Shown piece by piece: positions 14,674-22,733 of a stretch of 64,000 bases of DNA (its first letter is position 1; every line of letters begins with the position of its first letter). The DNA is taken from positions 1 through 64,000 of the forward strand of contig JBDRNX010000032.1 of assembly GCA_043810595.1 (NCBI GenBank), given 5' to 3'. This DNA comes from JAWABC01 sp043810595. Lineage in GTDB: Archaea > Nanobdellota > Nanobdellia > SCGC-AAA011-G17 > VGLX01. The translations under genes and the position numbers were made by a program. Below the pieces are notes generated by a model that saw nothing but the letters and a program-made list of their open reading frames with translations, was not told where the DNA came from and ran no database searches.

Positions 14674-15646
14674 TCAGTTGCTCGATAGATTTGATTTCTT
14701 GCGGTCTTATTACAAGTGCATATTCTTGTTTGTTTATCGTGTGTGAATACAGTGGATCGTAATATTCTTCCAGAAGCATTCTTGCTACTTCCTCATATTT
14801 TTTCTTCTCGAATAGTCCCAGCATTTTTTCTACCTTATCCTTCCCCAGTCTTCTTGTTAGCATTTTTATTTTTTCTACTATCTTTTCATCTTCCTTGTTT
14901 GAGTAGCATTCAATAAGATTTTTTATTCTGTATTCCATGCTTGCTTCAACTTTTACTTTGGTTCCTTTTTGCATTTCCGTGAATAACGCCGCCGGTATTA
15001 TTACGTTGCCTATCTTCCTGCTTTCCCCTTCTGTAAGTATGTACTTTTCTTCATCTAACTCTTCAAGTCTTTTTACGAGTAATGCTTCGAACATTTTTTG
15101 GCTTCTTGGTTTTAGTCCTATGTCCCCGAATAAGGAACTCCTGTGCTGTGCTAACCCCTCCAGGTCTAGTGAGTTCTTGAATTGTTTTAGCATTTTTGTT
15201 TTTCCGCACCCTGTCATTCCGTAGAGGACTATTAGTTTTGCTTTTGGTTTGTAATTTTTCAGTTTTTCAACAACGTGCTTCCTGTATTCTTTGTGCCCCC
15301 CTTGAAGTTGTCTTACGTCCATGCCTAAGTTTTCCAGCAGCATGCATAATGCTTTGCTTCTCATTCCGCCACGCCAGCAAAATATCACAAGCCTTTTCTT
15401 TTCGTGTTTTCTTATTTCTTGCATTAGTTTTGGCAGTTTTTGTTGCACAAAATCATATCCTTTCTCTATGGCCTCTTCCTGCCCCACTTGGGTGTACAGT
15501 TTTCCGACTATTGCCCGTTCTTCGTTGCTGAACAGGGGTATGTTTATCGCTCCCGGTATGGTTGATTCTTCAAATTCTTTGGGTGTTCTTACGTCTATGA
15601 ACGTGTAATCTTCACAAAGAGCTTCTTCTACCTTTATTGTTTCCAT
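14660..15646 (-). CDS. mnmH: tRNA 2-selenouridine synthase (SelU/MnmH)
   Basis: Converts 2-thiouridine at wobble position 34 to 2-selenouridine via a geranylated intermediate. The 328 residues hold an N-terminal rhodanese domain (YTFIDVRTPKEFEESTIPGA; active Cys in VIFCWRGGMRSKALCMLLENL, residues near 85-105) and a P-loop domain (VLYGMTGCGKTKMLKQF near residue 140). Both domains are in one chain, as in bacteria; some archaea encode them separately. It is convergent with cbf5 (14-base overlap), and its ATG lies within the end of the next minus-strand gene. Confidence 0.93.
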   Translation of the reverse strand: METIKVEEALCEDYTFIDVRTPKEFEESTIPGAINIPLFSNEERAIVGKLYTQVGQEEAIEKGYDFVQQKLPKLMQEIRKHEKKRLVIFCWRGGMRSKALCMLLENLGMDVRQLQGGHKEYRKHVVEKLKNYKPKAKLIVLYGMTGCGKTKMLKQFKNSLDLEGLAQHRSSLFGDIGLKPRSQKMFEALLVKRLEELDEEKYILTEGESRKIGNVIIPAALFTEMQKGTKVKVEASMEYRIKNLIECYSNKEDEKIVEKIKMLTRRLGKDKVEKMLGLFEKKKYEEVARMLLEEYYDPLYSHTINKQEYALVIRPQEIKSIEQLTIVS

Positions 15647-15927
15647 TTTAATTTCTTAACTAACCCTGTTTCTTCTTTGATACTCGCTTCCCATTTTTCT
15701 ATTTCTACAGCTGTTAATTCTCTTAACCCATCCTTCCCCTTGAGTTCGTCCGGTAATTTATATTCTGGTTGCATTTCATGGAAGTTAGGGCAAGTTTTTA
15801 GAAAAGAATTTAGAGCAGCCCAATCTGCATTCAGGTTTATTTGCCGTGTCCTGAAGTGTAGTTTTGGCATCCCATATTCGTCTTTTACTCCACCGTCCGC
15901 AAATACATAATAAGTTTCCTTTGCCAT
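15634..15927 (-). CDS. Hypothetical protein
   Basis: A 97-residue protein upstream of, and overlapping by 13 bases, mnmH; the two are probably co-transcribed. Features: YYVFADGGVKDEYGMPKLHF, then a helical part with two Trp and a Cys (NADWAALNSFLKTCPNF) and a Lys-rich end. No family recognised. A tRNA-modification accessory role would be only a guess from the neighbour. Confidence 0.5.
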   Translation of the reverse strand: MAKETYYVFADGGVKDEYGMPKLHFRTRQINLNADWAALNSFLKTCPNFHEMQPEYKLPDELKGKDGLRELTAVEIEKWEASIKEETGLVKKLKWKQ

Positions 15928-15984
15928 TGCCGTCTTTTTGCTGTATCACAAGGTTTATTAACTTTTTTCTTGGTTTTTCTTTTC

Positions 15985-16962
15985 ATGAAATTGATCAAGA
16001 TAACTAGGGCGTCTGGTATCCCCCTGATAGGTTGCATAGCCTTCGGCATAATCGATAGGGGAACTAACCTTATCGAAGTTCGGCCTACTAGTGTTTGCAA
16101 TTTGAAATGCCCTTTCTGCTCGACTAACGCCAACGATGAGCGAATGCACCCTTACAACTTTGAGGTTGAGCTCTCCTACCTGGTTGACTGGGTTAAGGAT
16201 GTTGTTAAGTTTAAGGGGGAGGGTGTTGAACTCCATTTTGACTCTGCTGGCGAGACCCTGAGTTATACGGATTTTGTTAAGCTTGTGGGTATTTGTTCAA
16301 AAATTAAGGGAGTTTCTTTTGTTTCCATGCAGACTAACGGTGTTCTGTTAACCGAGGGAATTGTTGATGCCTTGGAAAAGGCGGGCATGAACCGCATAAA
16401 TCTTTCCATAAACTCTTTTGACCCTGAAAAAGCTAGGCTGCTTTGCGGTAGGGATAATTATGATGTTAATAAAATCGTAAGGATTGCTGAGTATATTTCA
16501 AAGTCCGAGATTGAGCTTATGCTTACGCCTGTGTGGTTGAAGGGTGTTAATGATGAGGATATTGAGGGGATAGTTAAGTTTGGCAAGTCTTTGAACGCTC
16601 GTTTCGGAATTCAGAAGTATGAAATCTATAAGTATGGTAGGAAGTACAAAAGGGCTAAGCATGTTAATTGGTGGAAGTTCTATAATCACCTGAAGTTGCT
16701 TGGGAAGAAGTGTGGTGTTAAGCTGGAGTTGAATGCTAAGGACGTTAATGTCGTTAGAAAACCAAGAATCCCTTCTGTTTTCAAGAAAGGTGATAAGGTT
16801 AATGTTGTTGTCAAGTCTCCTGGTTGGATTAACGGTCAGGTGATTGGAGTTGCCGGTAATCGATGCGTAAGTATTAATAATTGTAATGCTTCTGTTGGTA
16901 AGCAGCTCAGGATCAGGATAGTGGAGGATAAGAACGAGTTGTATGTTGCGGAGGTAATATGA
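15985..16962 (+). CDS. Radical SAM protein with C-terminal TRAM-like domain
   Basis: A 325-residue protein. The Fe4S4 motif CNLKCPFC sits near residue 39 (TSVCNLKCPFCSTNAND), followed by a radical SAM barrel (VELHFDSAGETLSYTDFVKL, VSMQTNGVLLTEG, MNRINLSINSFDPE). The last 60 residues (FKKGDKVNVVVKSPGWING onward) look like a TRAM RNA-binding barrel, suggesting an RNA substrate. The start at ATG 15985 is chosen over a TTG five codons earlier. It overlaps acyP by 4 bases. It is a MoaA-like oxidoreductase of archaeal type; the exact reaction is unknown. Confidence 0.8.
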   Translation: MKLIKITRASGIPLIGCIAFGIIDRGTNLIEVRPTSVCNLKCPFCSTNANDERMHPYNFEVELSYLVDWVKDVVKFKGEGVELHFDSAGETLSYTDFVKLVGICSKIKGVSFVSMQTNGVLLTEGIVDALEKAGMNRINLSINSFDPEKARLLCGRDNYDVNKIVRIAEYISKSEIELMLTPVWLKGVNDEDIEGIVKFGKSLNARFGIQKYEIYKYGRKYKRAKHVNWWKFYNHLKLLGKKCGVKLELNAKDVNVVRKPRIPSVFKKGDKVNVVVKSPGWINGQVIGVAGNRCVSINNCNASVGKQLRIRIVEDKNELYVAEVI

Positions 16963-17228
16963 GGCGTGTCCATCTGTCTATCTATGGCATCGTCCAAGGT
17001 GTTTTTTTCCGTCACAACACCAGCCGGTCGGCTTACAAGCTTGGCGTGAAGGGTTTTGTCCGTAATACAAACGACCATGTCGAGGCGGTTTTTGAGGGTT
17101 CTGATGATGCTGTTGAGGAACTGGTGAATTTTTGCAGGAAAGGTCCGAAGGGTGCGGTTGTTCAGAAGTTTGAGATTAAGGAAGAGGAATACAAGAACGA
17201 GTTTGAGGAGTTTGAGGTTAGGGCCTGA
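16959..17228 (+). CDS. acyP: Acylphosphatase
   Basis: An 89-residue enzyme hydrolysing carboxyl-phosphate bonds. The signature HLSIYGIVQGVFFRHNTSRS holds the phosphate-binding loop and catalytic Arg (FFRH); GVKGFVRNTND holds the catalytic Asn. ATGA overlap with the radical SAM gene and a one-base overlap with the next gene place it in a three-gene operon. Confidence 0.93.
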   Translation: MRRVHLSIYGIVQGVFFRHNTSRSAYKLGVKGFVRNTNDHVEAVFEGSDDAVEELVNFCRKGPKGAVVQKFEIKEEEYKNEFEEFEVRA

Positions 17229-18202
17229 TGAGATATGTTGCTGTCACCTTGAAAGGTGCGGAGGATCTTGCTTCTGCTGAGATAAAATCCTCTTTGAAGG
17301 CTCAAGCAGAGAAGGTTGCTGATGGCCGGTTGTTGTTTTCAGCTAAGAGTTTGAAAGGCTTTTCTCCTAGGCTTGTCAGCAGGGTTTACTCTTACATGGG
17401 TCATTTTTCTTTTTCTTCTCTGAAAGATTTGGTTAAAAAATCTTCTAAACTTAAATTTTCTTTCAAAGGTTCTTTTGTTGTTAGATGCAACCGTGAGGGC
17501 GTGCATAATTTCAGTTCGCGTGATGTTGAGCGTGACGTTGGGGAGGTTATTTACCACAAGGGGTTCAAGGTTGATTTGAAGAAGCCCAGAAATACTGTGG
17601 TTGCCGATGTTGTTGGCAATAGTTGTTTCATAGGTGTTTTGATTTCAGATAACCTTTGCAGGCGTCCTTACCGTGTTAAGATTTTCAGCTCTTCAATAAA
17701 CGCCTGTCTGGCTGCTGCCGCAGTTAGGTTTTCCAGCATAAACGGTTCTGATGTTGTTCTGGATCCTTTTTGCAAAGATGGTGTAATCCCTATAGAGGCT
17801 TCTATTCTTGGTTGTAAGAAGGTTTTTGCCTTTGACGAATCCATGAATAACGTTAGGAACGCTAAGATTAACGCTAAGCTTGCAAACGTTAAGGTTAATT
17901 TTTCTAAGTGTAACGCTGATTCTCTTGATTTGAAGCTTGATGAGGATAGTGTTGATAAGTTGGTTACTTTCCCTCCTTTCCCTTCCAAGAAGAAAAAGCA
18001 GAGCAGTATAGAGAGTTTGTACAAGGAGTTTTTCTACCAAATCAGTCCTATCCTTAAAAAGTCTGGCACGCTAACAATAATTTCTGTAAAGCCGGAGCTC
18101 ATCCTAACGTATGCGAAACGGTCCGGATTTAAAATTTTGAGGGAGAAAGATGTTTTTGTTTCAAATAATAATTTTAAGATTGTGGTATTTAAGAAAGGTT
18201 AA
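17228..18202 (+). CDS. THUMP-domain RNA methyltransferase-like protein
   Basis: A 324-residue protein with an N-terminal ferredoxin-like/THUMP region (RYVAVTLKGAEDLASAEI, FVVRCNREGVHNFSSRDVER, then KVDLKKPRNTVVADV) and a C-terminal Rossmann methyltransferase (DVVLDPFCKDGVIPIEASIL, then VFAFDESMNNVRNAKINAK). This is the layout of Trm14/TrmN-type tRNA m2G enzymes. The catalytic motif IV, normally (N/D)PP(Y/F), reads TFPPFPS, so the usual Asn/Asp is Phe. The activity may be altered or lost. It starts on the last base of acyP. Confidence 0.8.
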   Translation: MRYVAVTLKGAEDLASAEIKSSLKAQAEKVADGRLLFSAKSLKGFSPRLVSRVYSYMGHFSFSSLKDLVKKSSKLKFSFKGSFVVRCNREGVHNFSSRDVERDVGEVIYHKGFKVDLKKPRNTVVADVVGNSCFIGVLISDNLCRRPYRVKIFSSSINACLAAAAVRFSSINGSDVVLDPFCKDGVIPIEASILGCKKVFAFDESMNNVRNAKINAKLANVKVNFSKCNADSLDLKLDEDSVDKLVTFPPFPSKKKKQSSIESLYKEFFYQISPILKKSGTLTIISVKPELILTYAKRSGFKILREKDVFVSNNNFKIVVFKKG

Positions 18203-18203
18203 A

Positions 18204-18662
18204 ATGCTATCTAATAATTTTAGGGATGCGTTGAAGTTTGTTGCTTTAAATCTGAAGGATAAGAAGCTTAAGTGGGCCTTAGTTGGTACAAGTAACCTCG
18301 CTTTGCAAGGAATTGATGTGAAACCAAATGATCTTGATATCGTAACAAGTGTTAAGAATCTGGATTTCTTTGGAAAGACCTTCAAAAGATACGTTAAAGA
18401 ACCAATATTCAAGGTTCCAGCATATGAAGGATTTCTCGAATATTTCAAGGTTAGGTTTCAAATTAAGGGTGTGGAGGTGGAAGTTTCAGGCGAGTATGAT
18501 AATGATGTTTACTTCCGCAGGATAAAGGGAGGGGATCTTGTAAAAATCAGATTGGGTAAAATAATAATACCCTGTTTGTCTCTTGGGGCCCAATTAGAAG
18601 TCTATTCTGAGTTGGGTAAAAAAGATAAAATTAAGTTGATGAGAGAATTTTTTAAGAAGTGA
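18204..18662 (+). CDS. Putative nucleotidyltransferase-fold protein
   Basis: A 152-residue protein starting one base after the THUMP gene. KWALVGTSNLALQGIDVKPN followed by DLDIVT resembles the GS/GT and DxD motifs of minimal nucleotidyltransferases (AbiEii/MNT type), with VEVEVSGEYDND as the likely third carboxylate strand. No partner HEPN gene lies next to it. The TTG/ATG starts upstream are rejected because they lie inside the THUMP gene. The family call is tentative. Confidence 0.55.
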   Translation: MLSNNFRDALKFVALNLKDKKLKWALVGTSNLALQGIDVKPNDLDIVTSVKNLDFFGKTFKRYVKEPIFKVPAYEGFLEYFKVRFQIKGVEVEVSGEYDNDVYFRRIKGGDLVKIRLGKIIIPCLSLGAQLEVYSELGKKDKIKLMREFFKK

Positions 18663-18676
18663 AAAATAACACAAAA

Positions 18677-18747
18677 GTTTATATATCCCTTGTTTTTCAT
18701 TAAGTTTCGTTATACTGGCGATTTAGGGCTTAAAGCCCAATTTTCGC
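18677..18747 (+). promoter_or_regulatory. Promoter and 5' UTR hairpin before the histone-fold gene
   Basis: TATA-like agtttatatatccc at 18676-18689 lies about 90 bases before ATG 18778, so the message probably has a leader of about 65 bases, unusual in this window. The leader holds a hairpin: GCGA (18718-18721) with TCGC (18744-18747) and GGGC (18726-18729) with GCCC (18735-18738). Its stem could act on translation or be a protein site. Confidence 0.4.
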
Positions 18748-18777
18748 TTGTTAAAAACAACTGGAGGTTAGATATAA

Positions 18778-18948
18778 ATGGCAGATTTGTTAGTGGTTAG
18801 GAGTAAGATAAAAGAATATGCAAAAGGTATGAATGTTTCTGGAGACTTTGCTGACGCTCTCAGCAAGGAAGTTGAGAGGTTAATTGCTAGGGCTGCTGAG
18901 AGGTCCAAGGAAAATAACAGATCAACCATTAAGCCTCGTGACTTGTAA
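18778..18948 (+). CDS. Histone-fold protein (DUF1931-like)
   Basis: A 56-residue protein found by direct translation: KIKEYAKGMNVSGDFADALS, then EVERLIARAAERSKENNRST and ending IKPRDL. The helix-strand-loop-helix pattern and final RPRDL-like segment match small histone-fold proteins of the DUF1931 group. It is probably a DNA-binding dimer. The Shine-Dalgarno ggaggtt is 9 bases before the ATG. It is followed by a long T-rich terminator. Confidence 0.8.
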   Translation: MADLLVVRSKIKEYAKGMNVSGDFADALSKEVERLIARAAERSKENNRSTIKPRDL

Positions 18949-18952
18949 AGGC

Positions 18953-18977
18953 TTTCTTTTTTTCTTCTTTTTTTTTC
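18953..18977 (+). terminator. Poly-T terminator after the histone-fold gene
   Basis: About 24 bases almost entirely of T, starting 5 bases after the stop codon. Archaeal RNA polymerase terminates at such T tracts without needing a hairpin. Confidence 0.6.
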
Positions 18978-19012
18978 AAAAACTTTTTAAATTTGAACGT
19001 TTTCTAAAAATC

Positions 19013-19456
19013 ATGGCAAAACTTAGTGCTTGGAGGGTTTTTTGGGCAGGTGTTCTATTTGCTGTTCTGGGTCAGATTGTTCATACGATAGAGTCTTTTC
19101 TAACAATGAGTTATTATACAAATCCTGCTTATTTTGCTGTTTGGTCTAAGCTTATGATGCCCACTGCCGGTCCTCCGCCTGCATCCTTTTATGCTTACTC
19201 GATAATATTTGGCATTGTCAGCGGTATTTTGGTGGCCTTGGTTTATGGTGTTGTTAGGAATTCTGTTCCAGGTAATACTGTGGCTAAGAAGGGTCTTAAT
19301 TACGGTTTGCTTGTTTTTCTTGTTGCAGGGGTGCCAAGTTTTCTTTCTATGCTCTTGCTGATTAACCTGCCTGCCGCCTTGATTCTATCTTGGGCTTTCT
19401 CATCTTTGGTTATCAACCTTGTTGGCGGAATGATCCTTGCTTGGATTATGAGATAG
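19013..19456 (+). CDS. Four-pass membrane protein
   Basis: A 147-residue protein starting MAKLSAWRVFWAGVLFAVLG. Four hydrophobic segments: VFWAGVLFAVLGQIVHTI, SIIFGIVSGILVALVYGVV, YGLLVFLVAGVPSFLSMLLL and ILSWAFSSLVINLVGGMIL. The first loop is Pro-rich (MMPTAGPPPASF). A TATA-like ctttttaaattt lies about 25 bases upstream, so the start at 19013 is leaderless. Unknown function. Confidence 0.7.
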   Translation: MAKLSAWRVFWAGVLFAVLGQIVHTIESFLTMSYYTNPAYFAVWSKLMMPTAGPPPASFYAYSIIFGIVSGILVALVYGVVRNSVPGNTVAKKGLNYGLLVFLVAGVPSFLSMLLLINLPAALILSWAFSSLVINLVGGMILAWIMR

Positions 19457-19547
19457 AAAGGCTTTTCTTTGTAATCGGAAAGTTTACGGTTTTATTACAG
19501 AAAGATTTATAATTTTGTATGCTATGTAATATAAAATTCTAAATAAT

Positions 19548-20489
19548 ATGGAATCTTTGGTTACATGCGAAATATGCAAAAAGAGGCTGAAGTCTGTTAC
19601 AAACACTCATCTCAAAAGACATAATGTTAGCTTTGAGTATTACAAAAAACTGTATCCTAATTCTAAAATTGTAACTATAGACACCCTAAATAAACGTCGT
19701 ATAAAAATGTTAGGAAGAAGGCATTCTGAAGAAACTAAGAAAAAACTTTCTCTGGTTCATAAAGGTAAAATTATCAAAGAAGAAACAAGAAATAAGATTA
19801 GTAAAGCACTAAAAGGTAGAGCGTGCACTAAAGAGCGTAAACAGAAATTGAAAGACTACTATAAGACCCATAATAACCACTTTAAAGGTAAAAAACATAC
19901 TTTAGAGACTAGAAGAAAAATGAGTTTAGCACATATGGGTAAAGCACCTTGGAATAAGGGGGAAAATTGGTCTGGAGAGACCAAGAAAAAGATAAGTGAC
20001 AAATTGAAAGGTATTAAACTTACTTCAGAAACAAGGAAGAAGATGAGTCTTGCTCATAAAGGTAAAACTCTCAGCGATATCACAAAAAAGAAGATAAGTA
20101 CTTTCAGAAAGGGAAGAAAGATGACTTTAGAGCATAAAAATAAGATGTTAGAATCGCTTAATAGATCCCCGAACAAGTTTGAGAAGAAATACATAGATTT
20201 ATTTAAACAAAATAATCTGCCACTAGAATTTGTAGGAGGTTTTTACGATAGAAGATTTTTTATCGCAGGCAGAGTTCCAGATTTTGTCTCTACAAATGGT
20301 AAGAAAGTAATAGTAGAGGTATTTTATGATTACTTTAAAATAAAACAGTATGGTTCTGTAGAAAACTATAAAAAAGAGAGAATAGATACTTTTTCAAAGT
20401 ATGGGTGGAAAACTTTATTTTTTACTTACAAAGAGCTAGAGTCAAACTTTGATGAGTGTTTAGAAATAATAAGGGAGGAACTTAAATAA
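19548..20489 (+). CDS. Homing-type nuclease with NUMOD3 repeats and a Vsr/EDxHD-like domain
   Basis: A 313-residue protein. The N-terminus has a zinc-finger-like CEICKKRLKSVTNTHLKRH. Residues about 55-200 contain at least six NUMOD3-type DNA-binding repeats of the form SEETKKKLSLVHKGK. The C-terminal domain (PNKFEKKYIDLFKQNNLPLE, GRVPDFVSTNGKKVIVEVF, then IDTFSKYGWKTLFFTYKEL) resembles PD-(D/E)XK/Vsr-like nucleases used by phage and intron homing enzymes. AT-rich codon use differs from its neighbours, which suggests recent transfer. It ends one base before hjc and could share its message. Confidence 0.8.
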   Translation: MESLVTCEICKKRLKSVTNTHLKRHNVSFEYYKKLYPNSKIVTIDTLNKRRIKMLGRRHSEETKKKLSLVHKGKIIKEETRNKISKALKGRACTKERKQKLKDYYKTHNNHFKGKKHTLETRRKMSLAHMGKAPWNKGENWSGETKKKISDKLKGIKLTSETRKKMSLAHKGKTLSDITKKKISTFRKGRKMTLEHKNKMLESLNRSPNKFEKKYIDLFKQNNLPLEFVGGFYDRRFFIAGRVPDFVSTNGKKVIVEVFYDYFKIKQYGSVENYKKERIDTFSKYGWKTLFFTYKELESNFDECLEIIREELK

Positions 20490-20490
20490 A

Positions 20491-20889
20491 ATGGGCGGAA
20501 AATCTAAAGGCAGCAAAGCAGAGCGGGAGTTATTGCACATGTTTTGGGATACTGGTATCTGGGCTGCTTTGCGTGCTCCAGGTTCCGGTTCTGTTCCACT
20601 TCCTTCCCCTGATATTCTTGCGTCTAATACAAAGCGTTATCTTGCCATAGAGTGTAAGTCTGTTAGGGAACCAAAAAAGTATTTTCCTAATGAGGAGGTT
20701 GACCAGTTGGTTCTTTTTGCCAGAAGATTTGGTTCAGAGCCTTGGATAGGCATAAGATTCGATAGGGAGGGATGGTTCTTTCTCAAACCCTCTGAGATGT
20801 TGAGAAGTGAGGGCAACAACTTTTTTTATGTTACCTTGGAGCATGCCCGTAAGATAGGTTTATCTTTTGATAAGCTTGTATCTCTCTAG
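20491..20889 (+). CDS. hjc: Holliday junction resolvase Hjc
   Basis: A 132-residue structure-specific nuclease that resolves recombination junctions. The PD-(D/E)XK fold is visible: conserved KGSKAERELLHMFWD with the first Glu, RAPGSGSVPLPSPDILA with the catalytic Asp, and YLAIECKSVREPKKYF with the ExK pair. The N-terminus and length are complete, so the preceding nuclease gene has not disrupted it. Its end overlaps a convergent gene by 30 bases. RadA (44.6 kb) acts in the same pathway. Confidence 0.95.
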   Translation: MGGKSKGSKAERELLHMFWDTGIWAALRAPGSGSVPLPSPDILASNTKRYLAIECKSVREPKKYFPNEEVDQLVLFARRFGSEPWIGIRFDREGWFFLKPSEMLRSEGNNFFYVTLEHARKIGLSFDKLVSL

Positions 20890-21858
20890 TCTCCTTTCCA
20901 TTTCTATGTTTCTTTCGTTGTGAGCACTTCTTACGTCTTCCACTATGGTTTTCAGGTTTCCCATGGTTGGCGCTTGGATTGCGTTCAGCGAATCAACTCC
21001 ATTTACTATGTTGTTCATCTCCGATACGCCTCTTATAACTCCGTTCTGCAGGTTAAACAGGTACTCTTTAAGTTTTTCCACTCCGTCTCTTAGCATGAAG
21101 AACTGTCCTTGTTGTTTTATCAGTCTCAGGTAAACGTTTTTTGTTTTTTCGACGTGCCTTTCTATGTGTTCTACGTCCCTGTTGTATAGCTCGCTTAAGT
21201 GAATAGACCTTGTCAGTAGCTGTTCCATGATGTCCAGGAATGCTTTTTCTTGTTGTAATTTTACCGCATCCCTCATTCTCATAACGTAATCGTGCTCTTC
21301 TTCTGCCTGGTTCCTTCTCGCTTCTCTGAATCTTTTTTCTGTGTTGAAGTAATCGTCGTCGTAGTTCCTGTTGGTTGATATTCTATATCTTGCTGTTGAC
21401 AGTTCCTGTGTTCTTGTCTTGAGTCTTTTCTGTCTTTCGGGTGCTGTTAGTATGTTCTCTTTGAACTCTTGGCATATGCTTTCGTAGTATTCTATTAGGT
21501 TGTCCCTTTCGTTTCTCGCTTCCTGGTTTATGTATCTCAGGTTGGAGTTAAGCAGCATTATGTTTCTGAGTTGCATGTTTAGTAGTTCTTCTATTGTGAA
21601 TTTTTTCTTTCCAAGAACATTTTCGTTGAAGAACTTTTTTATCTTTGAGCAGGTTTTTGTTATGTTGTTTGCTTCATAATTTACTTCTTTGCCTATTATG
21701 TTGCTTATTACAACTATGTCCTTTACGTGTTTTTGTACTCCGAAGTATCCCTGAGGGTATGTCATCAACTCATAATTCATGTTCCCCGTTCTCGTTTCCT
21801 GTTGTATTCCTCTCAGGAACGATTCTTGTTCACTGATTATCCTTACCAGTTCTCCCAT
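20860..21858 (-). CDS. Coiled-coil hypothetical protein
   Basis: About 332 residues, almost entirely helical and charged, with heptad-like stretches (RFREARRNQAEEEHDYVMRM, RDVEHIERHVEKTKNVYLRL). No transmembrane segment. It overlaps a secreted protein gene by about 30 bases upstream, so the two are probably co-expressed. The start may be MGELVRII at 21858 or MKKMGEL at 21867. Function unknown; an envelope or chromosome scaffold role would be speculation. Confidence 0.6.
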   Translation of the reverse strand: MGELVRIISEQESFLRGIQQETRTGNMNYELMTYPQGYFGVQKHVKDIVVISNIIGKEVNYEANNITKTCSKIKKFFNENVLGKKKFTIEELLNMQLRNIMLLNSNLRYINQEARNERDNLIEYYESICQEFKENILTAPERQKRLKTRTQELSTARYRISTNRNYDDDYFNTEKRFREARRNQAEEEHDYVMRMRDAVKLQQEKAFLDIMEQLLTRSIHLSELYNRDVEHIERHVEKTKNVYLRLIKQQGQFFMLRDGVEKLKEYLFNLQNGVIRGVSEMNNIVNGVDSLNAIQAPTMGNLKTIVEDVRSAHNERNIEMERRLERYKLIKR

Positions 21859-22252
21859 TTTCTTCACCGAATATTTCTTTGTATGTTTCTATTATCTTGT
21901 TGATGTATTCCCTTATGATTGGCTGTTTCTGTTCATACTTTTCCTTTATTGCTCTTGCAAATTCATTGCCTTGGTCTTTCAGCATCTGGTCAAGGCTTCT
22001 TTCGTTAACTCTTAGGTCTTTGCTTACCAGGTACCACTTCTCGTCATAACCTATTTGTAATTCGAGCATTCCTTGCTCGTTCTGTAGGTATTTCTTTTGC
22101 AGCTTGAACGGCTTCTGGTAGCTGTTGGGATCCATCTTTACGTTCCTGTACCTGATCGGGTTGATGAATCTGTCATTTACGTTGCAGGAGTCTCCTGCTA
22201 CTGCTGCTCCTGCAAGCAGCAACGCAATCCCCAGTGTTTTAATTTTTCCCAT
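21830..22252 (-). CDS. Secreted hypothetical protein
   Basis: A 140-residue protein with an N-terminal signal peptide: MGKIKTLGIALLLAGAAVAG, with likely cleavage after AVAG. The mature part is hydrophilic with coiled-coil tendency (NEFARAIKEKYEQKQPIIRE). One Cys soon after the cleavage site (GDSC) could be lipidated or disulfide-bonded. It overlaps the following coiled-coil gene. Confidence 0.65.
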   Translation of the reverse strand: MGKIKTLGIALLLAGAAVAGDSCNVNDRFINPIRYRNVKMDPNSYQKPFKLQKKYLQNEQGMLELQIGYDEKWYLVSKDLRVNERSLDQMLKDQGNEFARAIKEKYEQKQPIIREYINKIIETYKEIFGEENGRTGKDNQ

Positions 22253-22373
22253 ACCCTATTCTAAGCATTCATTTTTAATAAGAATTAGCCCACTTTTTTC
22301 GCAAATCTTTCATTTTTTCTTGCACAACTCTTATTAAGCCCTCCTTTTTGATTGTAACGTTTTCGGAAAGGGG

Positions 22374-22733
22374 GTGATTGCTTTGTTAAAAGGTTTGAAA
22401 TATCTGGTTTTTTCCGCAAGTTTTTTTGCCGGTGTTTATTTTTCTGATGACGTTAAGTGTTTGCGTGCAAATTTTTATTATCAGCCCCAGGATGGTTTTT
22501 ATTCCAGGCCTTACGATTTGCGGATAGAGCGGAAAAATATTGCTGGCAGGTTAGAAGTCTATCTTACTGATGCCAGGACTGGTGATTCACAGAAGATTGG
22601 TCCTAAGATGTTTGTCGGCTCACCTTCTCACAGGTTGAGGTCAGTCGTTAACATTCCTCAGGAGTATTTGACTAAGAAGAATATGAAGGAGCTATCCTGG
22701 CTTCTTGGTTTTTGCGAGTCTGTTTTTGATTAG
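22374..22733 (+). CDS. Hypothetical protein with N-terminal membrane helix
   Basis: A 119-residue protein starting at GTG with gaaaggggg directly before it. The hydrophobic N-terminus (KYLVFSASFFAGVYFS) could be a signal peptide or anchor. The remainder is a beta-rich domain (RANFYYQPQDGFYSRPYDLR, AGRLEVYLTDARTGDSQKIG). Its last 42 bases overlap the convergent membrane protein gene. No family recognised. Confidence 0.55.
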   Translation: MIALLKGLKYLVFSASFFAGVYFSDDVKCLRANFYYQPQDGFYSRPYDLRIERKNIAGRLEVYLTDARTGDSQKIGPKMFVGSPSHRLRSVVNIPQEYLTKKNMKELSWLLGFCESVFD

